The notes under the pieces: generated by a model | Database searches by the model: none | Seen by the model: only the letters and a program-made list of their open reading frames with translations | What the model was told of the DNA's origin: nothing | Source of the DNA: Micromonospora rosaria | GTDB lineage: Bacteria; Actinomycetota; Actinomycetes; Mycobacteriales; Micromonosporaceae | Direction of reading: 5' to 3' | Length of the DNA: 57,062 bases | Assembly (NCBI RefSeq): GCF_001567585.1 | Contig: NZ_LRQV01000031.1 | Coordinates: 1 to 57,062 of the forward strand | Made by a program: the position numbers and the translations under genes | Shown: positions 1 to 9,600 of the stretch, one piece after another | Position numbering within the stretch: the stretch's first letter is position 1 | Layout of the letters: every line of letters starts with the position of its first letter

Positions 1-1359
1 CCGGTCACCACCCGGCACGCCGCCTACACGATCTACACGTCCGGCTCGACCGGCCGCCCGAAAGGCGTGGTCGTCGAGCACGGCGCACTGGTCAACTCGC
101 TGGCCGGAATGCAGCGCCTGCTCGCCCTGACCACGGCGGACCGGCTCCTGGCGATCGCCACCGTCGCCTTCGACATCGCCGCGCTCGAACTCTTCCTCCC
201 CCTGCTCGCCGGAGGCCGGGTGGTGCTGGCCGACCGGGACGACATCGTCGACACACCGGCCCTGCTCGACCTCGCCGAGCGGACGGGGATCACCGTCATG
301 CAGGCCACCCCCGCGCTCTGGCGGGTCCTCGCCGCCCACGCCCCGGACCGGTTGAGCGGGCTCCGTGTGGTCAGCACCGGCGAGGCCCTGCCCGCCACCG
401 TGGCGGAGGCGCTGTGCGCGCACACCGCCCGGGTCACCAACGCCTACGGCCCCACCGAGACCTTCTACACCACCGCCACCCACCTCGGTCCCGGGAACGC
501 CGGCATGCCGCCGTCCGTCGGCCGTCCGCTGGTCAACTACCAGATCCTGATCCTGGACCGGACGCTGCGCCCCGTACCGCCCGGGGTGACCGGTGAACTC
601 TGGATCGCCGGGCAGGGCCTCGCCCGCGGCTACGCCCACCAACCGGCGCTGACCGCCGAACGGTTCGTCGCCAACCCCTTCGGCGGCCCCGGTGCGCGGA
701 TGTACCGCAGCGGCGACCTCGCCCGCTGGACCGCCACCGGTGAGGTCGAGTACCTGGGCCGCACCGACCACCAGATCAAACTGCGCGGCTTCCGCATCGA
801 ACCGGCCGAGATCGAGCGGACCCTGACCCGCCACGCCGCCGTCCGCCACGCCACCGTCGTCGCCCGCGAGGACCGGCCGGGCGAACCGCAGCTCGTGGCC
901 TACCTGGTACCGGAACCCGGGGCGGCGCCGCCGACCACCCGCCAGGTACGGGCCCACGTCGCCGAACTGCTGCCCGCGTACATGGTCCCGGCCGCAGTCG
1001 TCGTGCTGCCGGAGCTGCCCCTGACCCCGAACGGGAAGCTGGACCGCGCGGCCCTGCCGGCCCCCACGCCCGGCGGCGACGGGTACCGCGCCCCGACCAC
1101 CGGCCAGGAGGCGACGTTGTGCCGACTCTTCGGCGCGGTGCTCGGCGTCGACCGGGTCGGGGTCGACGACGACTTCTTCGCCCTCGGCGGGCACTCGCTG
1201 TCGGCCACCCGACTGATCGCGCGGGCACGGGCGGAACTGGGGGTGGAGATCCCCATCCGGACCCTGTTCCTCTCCCCCACGGTCGCCGACCTCGCCCGTC
1301 GCCTGGGCGAGATGTCCACGCCCGCCCGCAAGCCGCTGCGCAGAATGGTCGACCAGTGA
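1..1359 (+). CDS. NRPS, C-terminal part (A-T), truncated by window edge
   Basis: The reading frame is open from base 1, so the start lies outside the window. It encodes most of an adenylation domain and a carrier (T) domain. Visible motifs are A3 [11 protein letters not shown] (residues 12-22), A5 NAYGPTE, A7 YRSGDL, A8 [17 protein letters not shown]10 NGKLD and the carrier LGGHSLSA with its attachment serine near residue 399. There is no thioesterase; the protein ends in KPLRRMVDQ, a tail resembling the LRRM tails of the NRPSs ending at 6610 and 42117. My pocket reading is D-I-L-Q-V-T-A-Y-T-K; the first four residues match glycine-type codes but the rest do not, so the substrate is open. The stop overlaps the GTG of the following P450 (GTGA). 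That suggests an A-T/P450 pair that beta-hydroxylates a carrier-bound amino acid, or the last module of a larger synthetase. Confidence 0.93.
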   Translation, partial: PVTTRHAAYTIYTSGSTGRPKGVVVEHGALVNSLAGMQRLLALTTADRLLAIATVAFDIAALELFLPLLAGGRVVLADRDDIVDTPALLDLAERTGITVMQATPALWRVLAAHAPDRLSGLRVVSTGEALPATVAEALCAHTARVTNAYGPTETFYTTATHLGPGNAGMPPSVGRPLVNYQILILDRTLRPVPPGVTGELWIAGQGLARGYAHQPALTAERFVANPFGGPGARMYRSGDLARWTATGEVEYLGRTDHQIKLRGFRIEPAEIERTLTRHAAVRHATVVAREDRPGEPQLVAYLVPEPGAAPPTTRQVRAHVAELLPAYMVPAAVVVLPELPLTPNGKLDRAALPAPTPGGDGYRAPTTGQEATLCRLFGAVLGVDRVGVDDDFFALGGHSLSATRLIARARAELGVEIPIRTLFLSPTVADLARRLGEMSTPARKPLRRMVDQ

Positions 1360-2582
1360 CGGCCGCCCCCGGCCCGGACCGGATCACCACGGACGGCATG
1401 CTGGCCGACCCGGACCTCGCCCGCGACGGCGACCCCGAGACGCTCTGGGCCCGGCTGCGCGCACAGGGCCCGATCCACCGGGTGGAGCGCGACCGCGACT
1501 GGTTCTGGGCGGTCGTCACCCACGCGGAGATCCTGCGCGTGCTCCGCGACCACACCCGGTTCACCTCCGAGCGCGGGATGCGCCTCGACGACAACCCCGA
1601 GGCCACCGCCACCGCCGCCGGGAAGATGCTGATCGTCAGCGACCCACCCCGGCACGGTGAGATCCGGCGGGTGGTGAACTCCGCGTTCACCCCACGGGTC
1701 GTCGCCCGGCTGGAGCGCACCATGCGCGCGACCGCCGCCCGGATCGTCGACGAGGCGCTGCGCGACGGCGGCTGCGACCTCGTCCGGGTCGCCGCCCGCC
1801 TGCCCGCCTCGGTCATCTGCGACATGCTGGGCGTACCCGCCGAGGACTGGGACTTCATGGTCGAGCGGACGACCGTGGCCTTCGGGCCCACCGGTGGCCG
1901 CGCGGAGACCCTCACGGTGGCCGAGGCCCACGCGGAGATCCTGCTCTACTTCGAGGAGCTGCTGGCCCGGCGCCGGCGCGACCCCCGCGAGGACCTGATC
2001 AGCACACTGATCGCGGCGCGGATCCGCGACGTGCCGCTCACCGACGAGGAGATCCTGCTCAACTGCGACGGGCTGCTCTCCGGCGGCAACGAGACCACCC
2101 GGCACGCCACCGCCGGCGGGCTGCTCGCCCTGGCCGCCGCACCCGGGCAGTGGTCGAGGCTCCGGCGTGACCCGGCCCTGCTCGCCCCGGCGGTGCAGGA
2201 GGTGCTCCGGTTCACCAGCCCGGCCACCCATGTGGTACGGACGGCGGTGGTGCCGGCCCGGGTGGGCGGGCACCTGGTCCGGCCGGGCGAACGGGTCGCC
2301 GCGTGGCTGGCGTCGGGAAACCGGGACGAGGCCGTCTTCGCCGATGCCGCAACCTTCGACGTCACGCGCGCGCCGAACCCGCACCTCGCCTTCGCCTCCG
2401 GCACGCACTACTGCCTGGGCGCCGCGCTCGCCACGACGGAACTCACCGCGATGATCGGCGAGGTGCTGCGCCGGGTGGAGCGCGTCGAGCCCGCAGGCCC
2501 GGTCGTCCGCACCCGCTCGAACCTCGTCCGCGGCTACGACTCGGTCCCGGTCACCCTCGTCCCCCGGAAGGATCGCCCGTGA
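1356..2582 (+). CDS. cytochrome P450 (likely hydroxylates a carrier-bound amino acid)
   Basis: A 408-residue bacterial class I P450. The I-helix segment GGNETTRH lies near residue 245, the K-helix ExxR (EVLRF) near 282 and the heme loop FASGTHYCLG near 346-355, with the cysteine ligand near 352. The GTG start at 1356 overlaps the stop of the upstream A-T gene, so I place it there rather than at upstream in-frame codons that would run into the NRPS. P450s directly coupled to A-T proteins (NovI, NikQ and TioI types) usually beta-hydroxylate an aminoacyl-S-carrier substrate, and the context suggests the same here. The substrate would be whatever the preceding A domain loads, which is not resolved. 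Electron partners are not encoded nearby. The 3' end overlaps the next gene by 4 nt. Confidence 0.93.
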   Translation: MTAAPGPDRITTDGMLADPDLARDGDPETLWARLRAQGPIHRVERDRDWFWAVVTHAEILRVLRDHTRFTSERGMRLDDNPEATATAAGKMLIVSDPPRHGEIRRVVNSAFTPRVVARLERTMRATAARIVDEALRDGGCDLVRVAARLPASVICDMLGVPAEDWDFMVERTTVAFGPTGGRAETLTVAEAHAEILLYFEELLARRRRDPREDLISTLIAARIRDVPLTDEEILLNCDGLLSGGNETTRHATAGGLLALAAAPGQWSRLRRDPALLAPAVQEVLRFTSPATHVVRTAVVPARVGGHLVRPGERVAAWLASGNRDEAVFADAATFDVTRAPNPHLAFASGTHYCLGAALATTELTAMIGEVLRRVERVEPAGPVVRTRSNLVRGYDSVPVTLVPRKDRP

Positions 2583-3100
2583 CACCGAACTGGTCCACCG
2601 TCCCGCTCACGGCGGTGCACGACTGGCACCGCAGCACGGTCATCCCCCTGCTGGCCGTGCCGGACAGTGCCGAGCTGAGCCGCCTGCACACCGCCGCGCT
2701 GCACGGCGACCTCGGCACCGCGCAGGACTGGGTCGCGGCGCTCGAACCCTGGCTGGTTGAGGTCTACCGGCGCGCGTACGCCGCCGCCGAGGCGCGCGCC
2801 ACCAGCTACGCGACGGCGTACGGCTACCTCACCTCCCGGGGCGCCCCCGCGGCGGAGGCGGCCGCCCAGGCCGGCCAGTACGCCGAGCACTACGTCGCCG
2901 CCCACGCCGAGTCGTTCGCGGGGGTCAACGCCCGGGTGAACGCGGTCGCGGTCGCCGCCGCGTACGCCGCCGGGGACGCCGTCGCCCACGCGGCCAGCCA
3001 CCCCTACGCCCGCGCCAACGCCTACCTGCGTGCCGCCGGCGCGGAGGCCGGCCCGCGCCTCGCGGACGGACTGGCCCGGAGCCTGACCCGGGCAGCGTGA
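2579..3100 (+). CDS. alanine-rich helical protein of unknown function
   Basis: 173 residues, starting with GTG at 2579 inside the P450 stop (GTGA overlap), so it is translationally coupled to the A-T/P450 pair. I do not recognise the family. The N-terminal ~60 residues (WSTVPLTAVHDWHRSTVIPLL) are mixed. The rest, about residues 60-165, is very rich in Ala with regularly spaced Tyr, His, Asn and Arg, and looks like long amphipathic helices, possibly a helical repeat. No signal peptide, membrane segment or cysteine motif is seen. Coupling suggests a helper for the P450 or its carrier-bound substrate, but this is inference from position only. It is the last gene of the plus-strand unit. Confidence 0.8.
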   Translation: MTPNWSTVPLTAVHDWHRSTVIPLLAVPDSAELSRLHTAALHGDLGTAQDWVAALEPWLVEVYRRAYAAAEARATSYATAYGYLTSRGAPAAEAAAQAGQYAEHYVAAHAESFAGVNARVNAVAVAAAYAAGDAVAHAASHPYARANAYLRAAGAEAGPRLADGLARSLTRAA

Positions 3101-3124
3101 CCCGCCCGAACGGTCTGCGGCGGA

Positions 3125-3156
3125 CCGGCCGCCGCCCTCCCCGTCGGGGCGGCCGG
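3125..3156. terminator. hairpin between convergent genes
   Basis: A perfect 9-bp stem (CCGGCCGCC, 3125-3133, with GGCGGCCGG, 3148-3156) encloses a 14-nt loop in the 76-bp gap between two convergent genes. No T-tract follows on either side, so it may serve as a bidirectional GC-rich terminator of the kind common in actinomycetes; this is a structural guess. Confidence 0.35.
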
Positions 3157-3176
3157 CCACCCGCTCGTCGGCCGGC

Positions 3177-3872
3177 TCAGAGGCCACGGTCGAGGAGATC
3201 GGCCAGGACCAGCCGGCCGAACGCCAGGTTCCCGTGCACGAAGTCGTCCGGATCGCACAGCTCCGGGCGCTGGAAACCGGTCTCGTCGGTGACCCGGGAC
3301 CGCAGGTCGGGCACCTCCACACCGAGCCGGAGCAGCTCGCGGCGGATGCACTGCTGCGCGGCGAAGAAGACCTCGGGGTCCGCCTCCGGCGGCACCCGCT
3401 GCGGCGGCATCACCCCGAGGACCCGGACGCCCATCCCCCGGATGTGCCGGTAGAGGTCGAGCGTCTGCCCGTAGTACGTCGTGATGATCTCGTCGAAGAG
3501 ACCACCGCCGATGAACCCGGGCGGAAAGCCGCCGGTGTCGTCGCGGTAGATCCGCCAGTTCTCGACGGCCGCGACGACGTGGACGCCGAACCCGAGGGTC
3601 GAGACCACCGGGACGCGCAGGTCGGCCATCCGGGCCACCCCGAGCACGGCCAGGAACTCCCGGTAGTGCTGCTCGGTGGCCGGTTTACGGAAGACGACAT
3701 CACCGTCGCCCAGGTCGTAGAAGGACTCCGGGTACCGGCGGCTGATATCGAGCGGCCCACCGGCGAGGCCGATCCCCGCAGCCTGGGCCGCCCGCCCGAT
3801 CGGTCCCGCGTGCGAGTCGCCCAGCAGCAGGAACCTAGCGGGGGCGGTAGTAGTCGAGGACGGCGTCGTCAC
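3177..3872 (-). CDS. SGNH/GDS-type hydrolase-like protein
   Basis: 231 residues from a GTG at 3872. It opens with a block-I-like motif, LLLGDSHAG (residues ~15-23), and ends with a D-x-x-H element (DPDDFVHGN), the pattern of SGNH/GDSL esterases and O-acyltransferase-like domains. No signal peptide is seen, so a cytosolic role is likely. The start lies 38 nt inside the upstream GSCFA gene and gives the only initiation codon ahead of the motif. The gene closes the NRPS1 operon. Both this protein and its neighbour are SGNH-superfamily relatives. In this setting they could hydrolyse or transfer acyl groups on the peptide, or release an intermediate, but no substrate can be assigned. Confidence 0.8.
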   Translation of the reverse strand: MTTPSSTTTAPARFLLLGDSHAGPIGRAAQAAGIGLAGGPLDISRRYPESFYDLGDGDVVFRKPATEQHYREFLAVLGVARMADLRVPVVSTLGFGVHVVAAVENWRIYRDDTGGFPPGFIGGGLFDEIITTYYGQTLDLYRHIRGMGVRVLGVMPPQRVPPEADPEVFFAAQQCIRRELLRLGVEVPDLRSRVTDETGFQRPELCDPDDFVHGNLAFGRLVLADLLDRGL

Positions 3873-4875
3873 AGGGATCCCCTCCGATCTGAGTGGCGGT
3901 GCCGGTGCGGCAGGGCCGGGCGGCGGGGCGGCCGGCGAGCGCGCCGACGAAGTGCCGCACGACGAAGTCCACGCCGTCCGGGGTGACGGTGCGCAGGTTG
4001 GGCTCGAAGAACGCGGCCCGGGCCGGGAAGCCCGCGACGATCTCGTACGACGGGAAGTAGTCGACGTCGTCGCGCTCCCCGGCCACCTGACCGACGGCGG
4101 CACGCAGCACCGACTTCGCGTGCACGGTGGCGGTCAGCACGTGCCCGCCCGTCGCGGTCGCCGTCAACGGCACCGGCGACACGGTCAGCACCACGCGCAG
4201 GTCGGGATTGGCGGCGCGACACAGGTCCACGACCGCCACCAGGTCCTCGTACACCTCGGCGAAGGTGAACTCGTGGAACACGTGCCGCTCGGGGTCGAAC
4301 TCCCCACGGACGGTGCCGGGGCAGACGGGATAGGTGTCGCCACTGGCCGCGTCGCGCCACGACTCGGTCAGCCCCACGGTGAAGATGAGCACGCTCGCCC
4401 CGGTGACCGCGCGGCGGATGGCCGCGAGGGTGGTGCGCCGGGACTCGAGCATCTCCTCGGCGCTGGCGAACCCGGCCGGCTCGATCGACGGCCGGAACGG
4501 GTCGAAGAACCGGCCGTCCCCGGCCCACGCCTCGGTGGGCGGTTCGGCCCGGCCGAGAGCCCAGGCGAGCCACTGCCGCGCGACGGCGGCGGTGTAGATG
4601 TTGCCGGTGCGGAAGGAGAAGGCCCCGTAACCCCTGGCCCGACGCTCCGGACCGGTCAGCCCCGGTGGCGCCGGCTCGGCGTCCCACCAGTTCCAGCCGC
4701 GCTCGAGCAGGGCCCGGCCCAGGTTCGCGGCGAAACAGGACCCGGCGGTGATCACCGCGTCGTCCTGGCCGATCGCGAACGCCGGCCGCCACAGGTCGCT
4801 GATCCCGGCCATCCCCGGCTCGACGACCGCCGCCCGCCAGAACGCCCGTGCCGGCATCGACTCGTACGGGTTCAC
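3835..4875 (-). CDS. GSCFA-family protein
   Basis: 346 residues. The family signature GSCFAANLG is clear near residue 45. The following sequence (YGAFSFRTGNIYTA, LIFTVGLTESW, VVLTVSPVPL) also matches GSCFA proteins, a family related to SGNH hydrolases whose biochemical role is poorly defined. The GTG start at 4875 overlaps the stop of the degenerate adenylation gene (GTGA), and the 3' end overlaps the SGNH gene. These three are therefore co-translated behind the large NRPS. GSCFA proteins are not standard NRPS partners. The pairing with a second SGNH-type protein suggests they act together, perhaps on a sugar-like or ester-linked part of the product; this is inference. Confidence 0.85.
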   Translation of the reverse strand: MNPYESMPARAFWRAAVVEPGMAGISDLWRPAFAIGQDDAVITAGSCFAANLGRALLERGWNWWDAEPAPPGLTGPERRARGYGAFSFRTGNIYTAAVARQWLAWALGRAEPPTEAWAGDGRFFDPFRPSIEPAGFASAEEMLESRRTTLAAIRRAVTGASVLIFTVGLTESWRDAASGDTYPVCPGTVRGEFDPERHVFHEFTFAEVYEDLVAVVDLCRAANPDLRVVLTVSPVPLTATATGGHVLTATVHAKSVLRAAVGQVAGERDDVDYFPSYEIVAGFPARAAFFEPNLRTVTPDGVDFVVRHFVGALAGRPAARPCRTGTATQIGGDPCDDAVLDYYRPR

Positions 4876-6587
4876 GGCGTACCCCCGTCCTGATTGATCG
4901 CGGTCGGTGCCTCGCCCCCGTGCGGCGGCCCGACGGCGGCGTCGCGGTCGGGCCCCGGCACCGCGCCGACCAGCCCCGGCCGGTGCTCCTCCCCCAGCCG
5001 CCGCCAGGCGGTGACGACCACGCCGTCCCCCTCCCCGCGCGACGGCGGGCCGACGGCGGCGAGGAGCGCGGCCTCGTCGACCGTGCCGTCGTCGGTCACC
5101 GGCAACGCGTCGACCCGGTAGGTGCGGCGCGGGCGCAGCGCCGGCGGCAGGGTGTGGGCCAGGTGCCGGTCGTAGTCGCCGTACGGCACCTCGTGGCGCA
5201 GCACGACGTAGGCGAGCAGTTCGGTGCCCCCGGCCACCGGATCACGGCGGGCGCAGACATGCGCCAGCAGGACGCCCGGGTGGGTCAGGATCTGCCGCTC
5301 CACCTCACCGGGTTCGACCCGGCAGCCGCACACCGTCACCTGCCGGTCGACCCGGCCGACGACCACCATCGTGCCGTCCTCGTCGAGCCGCACCAGGTCC
5401 CCGGTCCGGTAGTAGCGCCGGCCCGCCCGCCAGGCGAGCCGGACGAAACGGCAGGCCGTCTCCTCGGGCAGATTGCGGTAGCCCGCCGCCACACCCTCCC
5501 CACCGAGGTAGAGCTCGGCCTGCTCGCCCGGCACCGCCGGCCGGTCGCCGGCCACCGCGAGGGCCTCGGTGCCGGGCAGGGCGAGCCCGATCGGGACCAC
5601 CTCCCCGGTGACCTCGCGGTCGATCGGATGGCTCAGCGCCAGGGTGGTGCACTCGGTGCGGCCGTAGACGTGGTGCAGCCGGGTGGTGCTGTCCGGGTTG
5701 TCGCGGTACCAGCGGCGCACCAGCGACACGTCGAGCTGCTCGCCGCCCACCAGCACCTGGTCGGTCGCCGCGAAGCAGGCCGGCTCCTCGGCGACGACCG
5801 CGGCGAACAGCACGGTGGTGACGAGGACCGTGTCGATCCGCTCCCGCAGCAGCGCGGCGCGCAGCAGGCGTGGCGTCCGCGCGACCGGGTCGGCGACGAT
5901 GACGCAGCAGCCGCCGGTCAGCAACGGCACCCACACCTCGAAGCTGAGCGCGTCGACCGCCGGGTCGGCCAGGCAGGCGAACCGCCGGCCGGCACCGAAC
6001 TCCAGGTAGCCGGGCTCCGCCAGCCGGAGGATGCCGCCGTCGCGCACCTGCACTCCCTGCGGCCGACCGGCGGTGCCCGACGTGTAGAAGAGGAACGAGC
6101 AGTCGGCCGGGGTGCTGTCGGGCGTCGGGCCGGTCTCGGTCGCGAGGAGATCGTCCGCGGCGGCGCAGGTGACCCGGTGGGGCAACCCGGCCGGGACGGT
6201 GCCGTCGTGCACGACCATCGTGCAGCCGGCGTCGGTCAGGATGTGGTGGCTGCGCTCGGCGGGATTCTGCGCGTCGAGCGGGACGACGACCCCACCCACG
6301 CGCAGGATGCCGAGCATGGTGCCGACCAACTGCCAGGACCGGGGCAGGCAGACGGCGACCGCCTGACCCCGCCGCACCCCGAGTCGCCAGAGCCCGAGGG
6401 CGACCGCCGCCGCGCAGTCCGCGAGCGCCGCGTAGTCGAGCTGCCGGTCACCGTCCACGACCGCGAGGGCGTCGGGGTGACGGCGGCTGCGGGCCAGTAC
6501 CCGCGTGGCGAGACCCCCCGACACGGAGCCGGTCACGAGCGCCCCGCCGCGCCACCGCCGCCGGCCCGGTGGCGGAACCCCGGGCAC
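4872..6587 (-). CDS. stand-alone adenylation-domain protein, catalytic residues lost
   Basis: 571 residues with the full A-domain fold but no carrier domain. Motifs are degenerate. A3 reads FYTSGTAGRPQG (Lys to Gln, residues ~168-180), A5 reads VYGRTE instead of YGPTE, A8 reads GRVDRQVTVCGCRVEP (Lys-Ile-Arg to Thr-Val-Cys), and A10 reads DDGTVD where NGKxD is expected, so the catalytic lysine is absent. The pocket reads about D-A-F-L-L-G-V-T-L, close to Ile/Val codes, but without the lysine. Adenylation activity is doubtful; a structural, binding or decayed role is possible. GTG 6587 lies 22 nt past the NRPS stop; GTG 6536 is an alternative with a GGGG stretch upstream. It is coupled by GTGA to the GSCFA gene. 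Confidence 0.85.
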   Translation of the reverse strand: MPGVPPPGRRRWRGGALVTGSVSGGLATRVLARSRRHPDALAVVDGDRQLDYAALADCAAAVALGLWRLGVRRGQAVAVCLPRSWQLVGTMLGILRVGGVVVPLDAQNPAERSHHILTDAGCTMVVHDGTVPAGLPHRVTCAAADDLLATETGPTPDSTPADCSFLFYTSGTAGRPQGVQVRDGGILRLAEPGYLEFGAGRRFACLADPAVDALSFEVWVPLLTGGCCVIVADPVARTPRLLRAALLRERIDTVLVTTVLFAAVVAEEPACFAATDQVLVGGEQLDVSLVRRWYRDNPDSTTRLHHVYGRTECTTLALSHPIDREVTGEVVPIGLALPGTEALAVAGDRPAVPGEQAELYLGGEGVAAGYRNLPEETACRFVRLAWRAGRRYYRTGDLVRLDEDGTMVVVGRVDRQVTVCGCRVEPGEVERQILTHPGVLLAHVCARRDPVAGGTELLAYVVLRHEVPYGDYDRHLAHTLPPALRPRRTYRVDALPVTDDGTVDEAALLAAVGPPSRGEGDGVVVTAWRRLGEEHRPGLVGAVPGPDRDAAVGPPHGGEAPTAINQDGGTP

Positions 6588-6609
6588 GTCCCCGCGACCG
6601 ACAGCCCGA

Positions 6610-9600
6610 TCACGACGCCTCCTCCGGACGGCGCATCCGCCGCAGCGCGGGCCGGGCGCGGGGAGCCGAGCCGAGGTCGGCCGCCAGCCGCTCGACGGTC
6701 GGGCTCTGGAACAGCGTCCGGATGGGCATCTCCACGCCCAGCGTCGAGCGGACCCTGCTGGCCACCCGCATCGCCAGCAACGAGTGGCCGCCCAGGTCGA
6801 AGAAGCTGTCCTCGACGCCGACGGCGGGCAGGCCCAGGACCTCGGCGAAGATCGCGCAGAGGGCCTCCTCGCGCGGTGACGACGGGCCCCGGCCGGTGGC
6901 CGTGAAGCCGGGGGCGGGCAGCGCCTCCCGGTCGATCTTCCCGTTCGCCGTCAACGGGAAGGCGTCCAGCTCCACCACGGCCGACGGCACCATGTGGTCC
7001 GGCAGCCGCCGCGCCACGAAGTCCCGCACCCCGGCCGCGCTGCCGACCACGTACGCCACCAGGCGGGTGCCCGCCGCGGCGTCCTCCCGCGCGACCACCG
7101 CCGCCCGCGTGACGCCGACGTGTTCGGCGACGACGGCCTCAACCTCGGCCGGCTCCACCCGGAACCCGCGGATCTTGACCTGGTCGTCGGAGCGCCCGAC
7201 GAACTCGAGAACCTCGCCGGGCGTCCACCGCACCACGTCCCCGGTGCGGTACATCCGGCCGCCCGGCGTGTACGGGTCCGCGACGAACCGGAGCGTGGTC
7301 AGCGCCGCCTGGCCCAGGTAACCACGGGCCAGACCCGCCCCCGAGACGTACAGCTCACCGGCGACCCCGGGCGGGACGAGCCGCAGCCGGTCGTCCAGCA
7401 CGTAGACGCGGGTACCGGTGATCGGCCGGCCGATCGGCACCGGCCCGTCGCCGTGCAGCGGGTCGCTGATGGTCGCGCAGACGGTGGTCTCGGTGGGGCC
7501 GTAGGCGTTGATCATCCGCCGGCCCGGCGACCGGGCGGCGACCAGCTCGGCGGGGCAGGCCTCGCCCGCGACGACGAGCGTGGGCACCCGCACGGTGTCG
7601 GCGGGCAGGGCGGCCAGCGCCGACGGGGTGACGGTCGCGTGGGTGATCCCCGCGGCCCCGTCCGTCAGCACCTCGTACGGGCTGTCGGGCGGCCCGAGGA
7701 CCAGGGTCGCCCCGGTGAGCAGCGCACCGCACATCTCCCACACCGACGCGTCGAAGCTGGGCGAGAAGACCTGCGCGACCCGGCTGCCGCCGTCGATGCC
7801 GAGGTGGTCGACCTGGGCCGCGACCAGGTCGGCGATGCCACGGTGGCTGACCACGACACCCTTGGGCGCGCCGGTCGAGCCGGAGGTGAAGATGACGTAG
7901 GCGGCGTGCTCCGGCAGCAGACCCACCGCCGGCGCGGTGTCCGGGTAGTCGCCGGTGCGGGTGACCGTCCGGCGGTCGTCGACGACCATGGCGGGTTTCA
8001 GGCCGGTGAGCAGCCGGTCGATCCGCTCGGCCGGATAGCCCGGATCGACGGGTACGTAGGCGGCGCCGGCCTTCATCGCCCCGAGGACGGCGACGACGAG
8101 GTCGATCGAGCGGGGCAGGACCAGGGCGACGAGGTCGTCGAGGCCGACACCGCAGTCGGCGAGCAGGTGCGCGAAACGGTTGGCGCGGCGGTCGAGTTCG
8201 TCGTAGGTGAGCTGCTCCGGGCCCTGCACGACGGCGACGGCGTCCGGGGTGCGCCGGGCATGACCGCCGAACAGCTCCGGCACGGTGGCCGGCGGGACGT
8301 CGCGGGTGGGGCCGCGTCCACGGTCGAGAAGCCGGTTCCGCTGGGCGTCGTCGAGCAGGTCGATCCGGCCGGCGTGCCGGTCCGGATCGGCGACGACCGT
8401 CCGCAGCACGCGCAGCAGGCCGGCGACGATCATGTCCACGGTGGAGCCGTCGAACAGTTCGGCGGCGTAGACGATCCCGCCGGTCAGGCCGGCGGGTGCA
8501 CCGGCCTGGTCGAAGCGTTCGGTGAGCTGAACGTTGAGGTCCAGTTTCGCCGACCGGCCGCCGGGGGTGAGCGGGTCGATCCGCAGTCCCGGCAGGTCGA
8601 GGACCGGTTCGGCGTTGTTGTGCAGGGCGAGGACGACCTGGAAGAGCGGGTGCCGGGCCATCGACCGGGCCGGCGCCAACTCCTCCACGAGCCGCTCGAA
8701 CGGCACGTCCTGATGCTCGAACGCGGCCAGACCCACCTCCCGGACCCGACCCAACACCTGCGCGAACGTCGGATCACCCGACAGGTCCGTCCGCAGGACC
8801 AGCGTGTTGACGAAGAAGCCGACCAGGTCGTCCAGCGCGTCGTCGGTACGCCCGGCCACCGGCGTGCCCAGCACGATGTCGTCGCCCGCGCCGAGCCGCG
8901 ACAGCAGCACCGCCACCGCCGCCTGCAGAACCATGAACATCGTCACGCCCTGCGACCTGGCCAGCCCGGCCAGCGCCGCGTGCAGGTCCGCGGGAATCTC
9001 CACGGGGGTCACCCCACCGGCGTACGACGCCACGGCGGGCCGGGGCCGGTCGAACGGCAGCGTCAGCTCCTGCGGCGCGCCCGCCAACACCCTCCGCCAG
9101 TGGTCCACCTGCCGCTGGAGCAGACCACCCGAGTCCAACAGGTCCCGCTGCCACAGCGTGTAGTCCACGTACTGCACCGGCAACGGCGACCACCCCGGCG
9201 CGCTCCCCTGCCGCCGGGCCCGGTAGGCCGTGGAGAGATCCCGCCACAGCGGACCCATCGACCAGCCGTCCCCCGCGATGTGGTGCATCGCCAGTACCAG
9301 CACGTGCTCCCGCTCGCCGGTCGCGGCGAGCGACGCCCGCAGCGGCGCCTCCGTGGCCAGGTCGAACGCATGCTCCGCCGCCGCCGTGATCTCCTCGGCC
9401 CCGATCTCGGTCAGCGCGGCCGGCGGGTCGTCGAGCACCGCCTGGTGGGGCTCGCCGTCCACGGCGGGGAACACGGTCCGCAGCACCTCGTGCCGGTCGA
9501 CCACGTCGCGCAGGGCCGCCCGCAACGCCGCGACGTCCAGGTCGCCGGTCAGCCGCAACACGAACGAACTGTTGTAGGCGCTGCCCCCGTCGATCTGGTT

